64,000 nt of DNA from assembly GCA_965649825.1 (NCBI GenBank), contig OZ287694.1, forward strand, positions 1,240,001-1,304,000. The letters run 5' to 3'. Source of the stretch: Penicillus capitatus. Taxonomy: Eukaryota; Chlorophyta. The position numbers were made by a program, and so were the translations under genes. Shown one piece after another: positions 54,406 through 64,000 of this stretch (positions are counted from its first letter, which is position 1; every line of letters begins with the position of its first letter). The notes beneath the pieces are model-generated. The model was not told where the DNA came from. It made no database searches and was given only the letters and a program-made list of their open reading frames with translations.

Positions 54406-56390
54406 ATGGAGTCCAACTCACTAGCGATTGTTCGTTTCTTCAAACGAATAATCAAGGACGGCTATTCGTGGTTTTTGCCCAAAGAGGACTCCGATGGGCA
54501 GAAACCGGAGCTCTCCATTACCAAGGCTGCCTACAGTCTTGCAAGATTTGCCGAGCATGCTTATGACGTACCGGCCAAATTCAACCTAGAAAGCTTTTGC
54601 GATACTACAGAAAACGGCGGCAGTGTCCACTACTATACCTAGTAATATTGATGTCTTCGACCACAGCTGTGTGATTGGTATTTCTGTGTCTAGTGAAACG
54701 GCAGAGGCGGCATTCGAAGGTGTTCTGAAGATTCACATACAAAACGCTGTTAGTAGTAACCACAGGGTAAGGCTACGACCCGACGTGGCTTAAATGTCCA
54801 GAACTTCTTCTTTGAATGTAGAATTATCTCTGGGGATATCGTGACAATGACGATCTTTACGTCTCCTTCTCTATCGGCTCTTCCATGATCAAAAGCGAAA
54901 CGAAGAAAAATCAGAAGAACCCTTCTTGGGATTCTACTCACATTCTGCCAATCAGGTACAACACGCATCATACCTCAGAATAGAGTGATGTTGGCGGCTT
55001 GCTACAGGAGAGAGTATCTGAAGAACGGTTTCGATGAGCTGCTGCATGTAAAGTTGTTTGATTACGAAAGAGGATGGCCGTGGCAGAACGATACGCAAGA
55101 ACCGTTGGGTTCTGGAACGTTCAGCTTGCATGAGCTGAAAACAGAGGGAAAGCGACAGTCCCATCGCTTGAAGATACCTCTAGGCGCATTCTCCTCAAAC
55201 TATGTGACCGTAAACTTCACTACTGAGTATTTCTCTATTAACGGTGCGCCGCCATCCCTGCAGATCGTACCAAATCTTCATTTTTCGCTGTCTTGTGTAA
55301 AAGATGCTTGGAACTGGCGGAAGCTTGGCGTAATCGGAGAGCAGAAACCGACAAGACTTCAAGATGGCGATGAACCTCCCTTTATCGAAACCGTCCCTTG
55401 GGCCAAAGAAAATGAGAAAGTCGACATGCAACCTATCGCTTACTTCAATATGACCTCGACGGACACACAGGTTAGATCCAGTAATAAACGATGCGAAGTT
55501 AGTGAGAGACTTCTAGGCATGGCTATGGAAAGACATCAATCCAGATAACAAAGTGTTGATCGTCTCGTTTCGTGGAACAGAGATCACGAAAATGGAGGAC
55601 ATACTTGCCAATTTCAGCATGTCGTCTTCGAAGCTTGGAGACATGGTCGGGGATCGCTACACAATCAAGCCCACGACGGCGCTCCAGACGGACGGCATCC
55701 GAGCACACGAAGGGTATCTGAACTGCTATACATCCATCAGAGAAGATATTCTTCAACTCATTCACGACATTACCCGTTGGGATCCCAGTTGGAGTATCAC
55801 GGTGACGGGTCACTCTCTTGGAGGAGCTCTCTCGACACTCGCAGCTTTTGAGTTTGCGAATCGACGGTGATCTCGACTGTTCTTCCCAGCAACAGAATGA
55901 GATGCTGTTTGTGTGTAGTATGAACGAAGCTAGACCTGATATCTCTCATATGACGTTCGGGGCGATGTGCGTTGGCAATGAGCGCTTCGTTCAGATTTTT
56001 TCAGATACAGTTCCGAATTCCGTACGCGTCGTTAACCGTCAAGACGTTTTCCCTCTCCTTCTACAAATGTGTTATCATCACACTGGCGGAAAAGTGAGCA
56101 TCAGAAGCGACGACGGATATTTTGTCGACCTCGAGGAGGAGCCAGACGTGTTCGCGAACAGCCAAAACGATGACGACGGTATCCTGGTAAGGTTTCTGTT
56201 AGAATCTCTGAGCCTGATCCATCCATAATCGCAGGATAACATCAGGGACGCGGTGTCGGATTTCACAGACTTCGTCATGCGTGTGCTTGGAAGAGAACCG
56301 TTTACGGACGGGTTGTACCACCACCTGCCACAGACCTACATCCAAGTCGTTAAGAGAAGCGTGGAAAATTTACTCCATCACAGCGGTTAA
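54406..56390 (+). CDS. C2 domain-containing class 3 lipase
   Basis: Exons 54406-54641, 54694-54766, 54822-54955, 54984-55470, 55517-55866, 55919-56186 and 56235-56390 give 567 aa. An N-terminal helical part is followed by a C2-like domain (VLKIHIQNA, DLYVSFSIGSSMIKSETKKN, NPSWDST, LLHVKLFDYE) that may bind phospholipid, and then an alpha/beta-hydrolase fold of the lipase-3 family: VLIVSFRGTEI, the nucleophile elbow VTGHSLGGALSTLA, the acid in RVVNRQDVFPLL and a His in LYHHLPQTY. No signal peptide, so a cytosolic, membrane-recruited lipase is likely. The 28-nt intron at 54956-54983 is unusually short and its edges are uncertain. Confidence 0.86.
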
Positions 56391-58223
56391 GCTGTTCGAC
56401 CTTGATTATGTGCAAATCGCGATCTCGGAACTGGTAACCTGTCATCGTTCCCTTCCTGACTGAATATCGTTCTATCTGTCCGGTTCACTTGCGTTTTATT
56501 TCCGAAGAAGCCGATACGTATTGTGCAACGCTTTCCTTATGCTTGAATATACGGCTTTGACATTCCTTGCCAGACATCCGTCTTGTGCTTTCGCATTCCA
56601 TGTTTACAAGTGGGAAGTGGGATCTGTCTGTTTTCTGAAAAGGACGAAAGTTTACTTATTTGGGCGCATCCCTGTCGTTAGAACAGGGAGCAGGCAGTAT
56701 GTAATGTAGGACATGTGACGGTTGTTGCATCGTCCATTCTGTCTACTTGCACATGTCCCAGAGCGAACACCACACACGAATGGCGCAGTCTTATCGAATC
56801 GATGTGTAAGCTGAAACCAGCATCGAGGTGAGTGTTGATTCGAGTGCTGAGCGATCGGACAGGCACTTGGCGCTGTACAACACAGGCCAAAAACGTCAGC
56901 AAACCGAAAGACGTTACGCTTTTTTCGTCAGAACGTCAGGCGACGCGTTGCGACTCAATTCCGCACGTGAGTGACCGCACCCTTTAAACCTCGACCTCTT
57001 CTAAGAATTTCTATTTTATATGCCACGTGTCCATCTTGTTTGCGTTTTTCACAGCGTTAGTTACACACAGGAAACAGGTTTTGTGCCACTCTCAGGCGAC
57101 CTCACGATTTCACACTCTCGCTTCAAGGCGACGTCATGATTTAGTCCCGTCGCTTCTTGTCGATACTGCGCTTTGACACTTCTATTGCGCTGCTAGTCCA
57201 AATTCCGTGCCATCGCCTGACTGCGACGCTGCGTGCGTTTTACGGCACTAACCGAAAGTGCGGAAACATGCATGCGTCATGTGTTCGACAAATGCGCACG
57301 TAACGTACCTCCTGTCGTAACAGTAATCAAACTGTCTCCTTCTTAGGCTCTATTCAGATCACACGCTTTGTCATGCGCCAGGGACGATATCTCGGATGAG
57401 GAGTTCTGTTTGGAAGGTGTGTCCGTGCTGCTGAAGATCGGTATCTGGACCTGTAGAGAGAAGAGTACTAAGAATAAATAGCTACAATTTCCACAGCAAG
57501 GATCCGCATCGAAGTGCCAAAACTATACATCCCGTGGCTCCGGTCGTCACTGTAAGGCTGTGTCGGACATAAAAATGGTGCTCTTGGTGATCCGAATGTA
57601 TTAACTGACGGGTAGAATCTGCGTAGCACTCCTCTGGCATACACAAAGGAGAGATGCATTAACGTCGGTTCGCAGATAGAGACACGTCGACTACAAATAC
57701 TTCCTCCATGTGCCGGACTGAGTGGAGGGATAGTCCATTCACGAAGTGCACGACCTCTTCCTAAATAGCGTCCGATGTTTTGGACGACGATAGCAGCAGC
57801 GCGACCTTCAACAGACTTATCGGACGTCGGCTGGTACCCCGCAATGCCTCAAACGGACGACGCGTGCGATGATGGGACAGGTACGGCGTGAATACGGTGC
57901 GCATCCGAAGCGAATGTCCGCGCATGTACGCACCATTCTTGTGCGGAAGAGCTTCTCGTGATGGATGACGAATGGCGAATTAGGATGAGAAGGCGAGAAG
58001 TTCTATGGAACTACAGCAACCACAACTCGTACTTATTCTGGGAAAGTTCTTGCTTGAAGAGTGTGCTTGCATAAGACTGTTCGGCGAGAAGTACGACGAA
58101 GGTGTTTAGCTTTGACGGCGAGCCGACGGCTCTGTGTTTTCACTGTTGCACGACCGACAGTGAACGTCTGTTGATACAGTGCCACTTTTGCTCTTCGTAG
58201 ACCCCCTTGTCTATCAGACGACA
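56391..58223. other. Gene-poor region
   Basis: About 1.8 kb with no supportable coding region. Open frames are few and short. No repeat longer than a few bases was noticed. It is the largest apparently empty stretch after 39.7-42.1 kb. Confidence 0.5.
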
Positions 58224-60463
58224 ATGAGTTCGAGCAGTCGAACATCCAGAAGAAGAGAGAGTTCACTGTACCGCCCACTCACAGGTCCTAACGCGCGACC
58301 GACTCTGAAACGCATCCTCATTCTGTTGTTGTTTCAGAGGAGACTGATGACATTCAACCTAATATTACATTCGGTGCAAATGAACGGATCTCTGTCCGAT
58401 CGTGGTCCGAGGAGGCAACGAACGCGTGAGATACAGAAGCCGTGACACAAGTGTTAGTATCTATGTGTGCAGGCTGACCTCTAAGCATGGGTACGAGGTG
58501 ATCAATTTCAGGACAGACGAAGGAATCAATCTTCTCTGTGACGCTATCCTGAACTGCTATTTCGACTGCGCAGAGATTCTGCTGGAATTCGAAAGAAAGC
58601 ACAAACTGTTCGTCATGATCAACACTGGAGAGTGTGTCACCTTAGACCATGGGACAGCACAAGACTCTGTCGTCGTCGCAAAGTTCGTTCTCGACCGCGT
58701 TGCGGCCAAACAGTTTACAGTGGACGAATCCTGCAACATTCTGACGAACTACTTGCTCCCACTGACACAGACATTCCCCAATCTCATGCTCGATTACTTG
58801 AAAAGAGACGCCTTCTCTTTCGAGTATGGCAGAGTGATGGTGCCTGCTACTCTGTTCGACGATCCTGAAGGTCTGGTCGGAATGACAACGGACGAAAAAC
58901 TAACAGACTGGACGTCGCTGGACAGTGCAGCAGTGAAGGAGTTCTGGTCAAAGAACTGTGGAGAACATCGAACGGCGTTTGATGAGACGTCGAGTGTTCA
59001 GGTCGAAGCCGTTGCCAAGTTCCTCTGTGTCAATCAGCACTCTGTCCGTCAAAGCTGGTCTGATGACACTGTTGGTCTGAATGAGCGCCGTGACCGATCT
59101 CGTCTCCTTGGCTTCCCTTCAAATCGACGAGGTATTCCGATGAGAGTCGTCAACTCCGAAGTTCTGCAAGCCTTCGCCGACTGGGTGTTCGGCCCATTCC
59201 GCGGGCGCTTCGGATTGTTCATCATATCAGAGGTCCTTGCCGGGGTGCTCCTTTTCGGTATTGCTTGGAGTCCCAAAGCATTGCAAGACGAAGAAGACCC
59301 ATCGCACTCAGCGAGGATGTTTGCCACGAGCTATTTGTTCTCTATCTCGACTTTTCTAATACGTGAACTCATCATTGGACGCGCCCGTTTCTTGTAAGAC
59401 AATACACCACAAGAGAAAGCATGAATAATACTTGGAGTGCTGAATGTTTAGCGTTCCAACCGGTGCAATTCTGTTGTATCGCATGGCAGATTTTGTGAGA
59501 CTGAAAGACTTCACGGGATTCTTCGCCATCGTGGGGTCTTTCCAGTCCATCCTTTGGTCTCTTGAAGTGAGCATCATTGCACGCCGTGTCACTTGATCTG
59601 CACGAAATGTTCGTGTGTTTTATTTGTAGGGGATGAGATTGATTCTGTACCGTGGACTTCATGGACCATTCGTGCCAATGCTCAATCGTTTGTTCTATTT
59701 CGTCGCAATCGTTGTCAGTTTTTGCACTGCTGCACCTCTTGGATTTTCCTTATCAGTCGTGTTGTTTTTCGTCCTAGACCTCTTCGGTTATTGCATTGTC
59801 GCAATCATTGGACTTTCGATGGGCATCGAGGTCGGCAGCTTTCATGATCACCGCAAATCGAAAGATGGCTGCGACTGCGAATACCCTTTTTATTCTTGCT
59901 CTGGGGGCTCGGGAGAATTGTCCCGCTTGTTTTTCGGGGATAATGAATATTTGGCACACTTCTGTTTGTTCGATAACATATGGCTTACAATGAAGGAAAT
60001 CAGCTCGACGGCAGGGTGGGTTAGCGCATGGAAAGTGTTTGCCTATAATTTCCTTGTGTTTCTCGGCGCAGTTCTTTTGATTAACCTTTGGATTATCATT
60101 CTGGTTGATACCAGATATCGTTCCGAACTCATGAAGACGGCTAGGGCGGCCAGGCATCGGGCCGTTATAGCAGGAGATGTTGTGTCTTCCATCATTCATC
60201 GCAACATCACGTCAGAAGACGAGCACCGGTTAGCATCGCCAAATGCCTCCGCTGTGTGTGTTCACATCGTTTCTTTTGGACAGTGGCTGCTTTGGATGGA
60301 GAGCAATCTTCAGACGGATGTCATCGATAGCACCATTCTTCAGATCCTGTCTTTACAGAAACAAGATCCGTCAGCGAGCCGGTGGCAAGTACTTTCACTA
60401 CTTGGTCCCTGTCGAAAGAACAGGAAGAGAGCAAAGCGATTTGTGGGAGGAAAACATCCGTGA
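58224..60463 (+). CDS. TRP-like polytopic ion channel protein
   Basis: Exons 58224-58284, 58338-58425, 58473-59393, 59452-59566 and 59630-60463 give 672 aa. The N-terminal 270 residues are soluble and helical (AILNCYFDCAEILLEFERKH, LPLTQTFPNLMLDYLKRDAF), perhaps degenerate ankyrin-like. Then come about six membrane segments (FGLFIISEVLAGVLLFGIAW, ATSYLFSISTFLIRELIIG, GFFAIVGSFQSILWSLE, MLNRLFYFVAIVVSFCTAAP, LSVVLFFVLDLFGYCIVAII) and a last span VFLGAVLLINLWIIILVDTR resembling TRP S6. The extracellular Cys-containing loop before S6 may be the pore region. The C-terminus is uncertain: another frame to 60554 encodes a charged coiled coil (EQSDLWEENIREIEKSL) that an unseen intron could reach. Confidence 0.7.
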
Positions 60464-60554
60464 GATCGAAAAGAGCCTCAAGAGAGAACTGAAAAAGGAG
60501 ACCCAGGCCGCTAGTCGACGCACACAAGCCTCAGTGGACAGTTTAGCAGCCTAA

Positions 60555-61357
60555 CAACGCCGCAATGAAAGACAAAAACAACAAATGCAAACAAAAATCG
60601 CAAACGCTTTCTTGCATTCTACAGAAGATTGATCGGGGCCAAACACGAGGGTGCTGTGTTATTTGATGCCCTCGAAAACACATAAACCATGTTTAAGATT
60701 CTGTTCTTTGCTGGGGGTTTGACTTGTTTTTTGATGACCTTGAGGTCTGCAGATTCCTTTTGTAAATATTCTTTCCAGTGACAGACTCTAAGTCTGTCAG
60801 ATCTTTCTTATACAATTATCCTTATCTTCGATTTCTCAACGGAGAATCGTCTGCACGGCAGATGATGCGAATAACATCAGATGCGGCAGAATCGAAGACT
60901 GTTTTGCATCCGTTGGTGTCTGTTCGGCCAAAGGATAAGAGACAGAAGACGTAACCCACTGGCGATCGAAGGAGTCTTACTGGCTGCTTCTCATGTAATC
61001 GATTGTTCGCCTGTTCTAGTTTAGCTAGTAGCCCTTATCTATTCGATCACTCTGCTGCCTCGTTACGATGCCGCTGGCAACCGGCCGCGATTCTGTACCG
61101 TCACCGTTTTCTATTCGGCAACATCATGCTACTCCTCCGAATCATCCGTCGTTTCTTGGCTTTCATTATCACTGTATCCTTCATGAATCTTCGCAATATC
61201 GCAGGGACGATCATCAACGGGGCCTGAATGTTCCTTACACAGGAGTACTGTCGCACTCTACAATCATCAAAAAACAATAAAGAATCTGAAAGGGCTGCCA
61301 ATGGATCGAAGCCAATCAACGACGTCCGAGCATTCGGTGAGTGATCTATATCGTCTC
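60555..61357. other. Intergenic, channel to DUF1118 gene
   Basis: About 800 bp of rather AT-rich sequence. One frame near 61000-61230 has a hydrophobic stretch but no proper start context, homology or splice structure; I do not call it. Confidence 0.45.
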
Positions 61358-62273
61358 TCATTCCTCTTCTGCCTGCAGAGAGGCAAGAACGAATCCACCG
61401 GCGAAGAACACCAGAAATCCAGTTCCCAGAAATCCAGCCACTCCGTACCGGAGAATGGCTTCGACGAGGTTGTCTCCGGGAATGAAGACCAAAGCGCCGA
61501 TCGTCGCCACCAGAAACGGAACGGACAGCGACGTGACTGTGCCTGGATTCGTCGTCAGTGCGTCCTCGGCGACGGACAGGATTCCCAATTCCTCGGCAGT
61601 CGACAGCAGACCCAACTCTTCGATCTTCCCCAACGTCAGCCCCGCCTGTCACACATCTCTCGCACATGATCATCCTTCGATCACTCTTCTCTCACCTTCT
61701 CTGCAGCCGAGAGCAAACCGGCAGACTCGACGGAACTCAGAACCTTCTTTCGCTCCAGTCTGGGGAACGCGGTGCGGCAGAGATTCGATGGGAATGCAGA
61801 TCGAGGTACTTTTCGAAGACATTGACGTTCGTGTTCTCCTGGTCTTCCGAAAACATTCCGTATCCGAAGAACCTCTGCACCACACGCGCGCACATGAGTC
61901 AGTCCCATATGGAGGCACTGCCAACGACCTTCGTCCAATCCTTCTCCAGTGTATTGAGCTGCATGCACGACGTCGCATCACTAGACACAGAATACGACGA
62001 GAACGGATCTCTCACCTTCTTGGGAACGGCGTTCAATCGCGTCGACGGCGTTGCGCCTCTTCGCTGTTTGGAAGCGTCCTTGACGCTGAGACTGAGTCCC
62101 TTCTGCACGCTGGACGCCGACTGGAGCCACGAGACAGATCTCTCATGTCGGAGAACATTCGACGACGCACCATCGCTCGTAAGGCGAGAGAGGAGACGTT
62201 GTGGTCTGGCCGCGAGCAAGGCAAAGATGAAGAGATCTGTCCGATCGTCGTCATCCATTAAGACGTCCGTCAT
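61358..62273 (-). CDS. DUF1118-like thylakoid/plastid membrane protein
   Basis: Exons 62016-62273, 61929-61958, 61810-61874, 61696-61759 and 61358-61645 give 234 aa. The conserved part has paired repeats KVLSSVESAGLLSAAEKAG and KIEELGLLSTAEELGILSVA, then two membrane segments (VTSLSVPFLVATIGALVFIP, YGVAGFLGTGFLVFFAGGFV) and a short end ASLQAEEE. This layout matches the DUF1118 family of plants and algae, which as I recall is plastid-targeted. The N-terminal 80 residues are Ser/Arg/Leu rich and end STRLNAVPKK, like a transit peptide; the true start is uncertain because the first ATG (62273) overlaps the start of the divergent CWC24 gene. Confidence 0.8.
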
Positions 62274-62277
62274 GTTG

Positions 62278-63310
<1,033 letters not shown>

Positions 63311-63378
63311 AAGTGCAGAGCTCAACGGATAGACCACTGGTGACACCTCTATTGTAACAGCGTGTCATCGGTGTCGTT

Positions 63379-64000
63379 TCAGAGGAAGAATCGTCCTAGA
63401 AGTCTCGGCACGGAGCACAGGGCGGCGAGAATGGCTCGCAGGATCCAGGGATTGGTGTAGAAGCTGAAGGCGCTGTAGCTCCACGACGCCGCGCGGTAGA
63501 TGAATGTGAGCCATCCCCACGTTGACTTAGCCTTGCTCTTCTTCAAATCCTGGGAACGATACAAGATGGTCACGCATTCGAAAGAGTGATCTCGCACTTT
63601 GCAGGCGGTCACGATGGCGTCCTGCAGCTCGTGAGGTCGAATCTGATGCGCCTCTGGACACGAGAGAATGCACTGAGCAATGGTCTCCACCAATCCCTCC
63701 ATCGCATCATCTTCGGTCACCCACACGAAACTCCCCTCGGAATCCTACACAACGATTCTGTTAGCGGCTTCTGTGTGCCAGGCACTAACTCCCCACGTCG
63801 TCCGCCGTCTCCTCTTCTTGCGATGTCGACGGTGGTGGATCGAGTTGGGAGGCGCGCTCCATGTCTTTTAGCCTTTCGAGAAATTCGGGACTCTGGAGCT
63901 TGTTCGTCAGCTGGTCGAAGAACTGCACGGTATCATGCCTCCATATCAAGCACCCAATCTGTCTGTCTGTCGTTCACCTTGTCGTCTGGTGTCTCTTCCT
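63379..64000 (-). CDS. Novel two-member local family, member 2 (5' part outside window)
   Basis: Exons 63978-64000 (partial), 63797-63922, 63598-63744 and 63379-63549. The visible 155 residues align with the gene at 51228-51998: FFDQLTNKLQSPEFLERL, SFVWVTEDDAMEGLVETIAQ, CPEAHQIRPHELQDAIVTAC, then STWGWLTFIYRAASWSYSAF and ILRAILAALCSVPRLLGRFF. All three introns are at identical positions and phases in the two genes. The linker after the first block is acidic. The hydrophobic C-terminus may anchor it to a membrane. Function unknown. Confidence 0.85.

Overview
The window is nuclear DNA of a gene-dense, intron-rich microbial eukaryote. Genes for RPS27, CK2 alpha, SEC63, prefoldin 3, SDHA, a Rab escort protein and centrin are all cut by many short spliceosomal introns. 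I modelled about 157 introns; nearly all are 44-70 nt, and TAA, TAG and TGA are all used as stops (standard code). Splice sites were placed by keeping frame and matching conserved protein families, so single boundaries may be off by a few bases. A DUF1118-like membrane protein known to me from plastid-bearing organisms, a PPDK of the plant/alga/protist type, a Deg9-type protease and an organelle-type RsmI point to a photosynthetic protist or alga. I cannot name the species; the combination of very short introns, GC-AG introns and repeated intron motifs would fit several algal or alveolate groups.

Layout. 0-9 kb: gene end (unknown), NOG2/GNL2 (-) divergent from RsmI (+), a coiled-coil protein, SDHA, CK2 alpha. 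9-19 kb: a CDK (-), SGT1, an NHE-type Na+/H+ exchanger, a fused dCTP pyrophosphatase-homeodomain protein (copy A), RPS27, a 514-aa protein of unknown function. 19-35 kb: a divergent (pseudo)kinase (-), HSCB, NOL10/ENP2, centrin (-), the RBM39 splicing factor, a prolyl 4-hydroxylase (-), UBE2V, Rab escort protein (-, with an apparent frameshift), PPDK, mitochondrial bS16 (-). 36-40 kb: copy B of the pyrophosphatase-homeodomain fusion (-) and a Deg9-type protease. 40-42 kb: gene-poor. 42-47 kb: two paralogous type I membrane proteins flanking a polytopic membrane protein. 47-51 kb: prefoldin 3, SEC63, tRNA-Gln. 51-64 kb: a looser accessory region with two members of a novel tail-hydrophobic family (51.2 and 63.4 kb, opposite strands), an 82-bp direct repeat, a small secreted PAN-like protein, a C2-lipase, a TRP-like channel, the DUF1118 protein and the splicing factor CWC24/RNF113.

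Genes are packed tightly: divergent start codons lie about 60-250 bp apart and some convergent stops overlap. The neighbours are not functionally grouped, as expected for a eukaryote; recurring themes are splicing (RBM39, CWC24), ribosome biogenesis (NOG2, NOL10) and the secretory system (SEC63, REP).

The strongest novelty is the in-frame fusion of an all-alpha (MazG-like, DCTPP1-type) nucleotide pyrophosphatase with a homeodomain-like DNA-binding domain, present twice in inverted orientation with the same six-exon structure. Next come eight GC-AG introns, shared sequence motifs between introns of unrelated genes (possible introner-like elements), and three local paralogous gene pairs.
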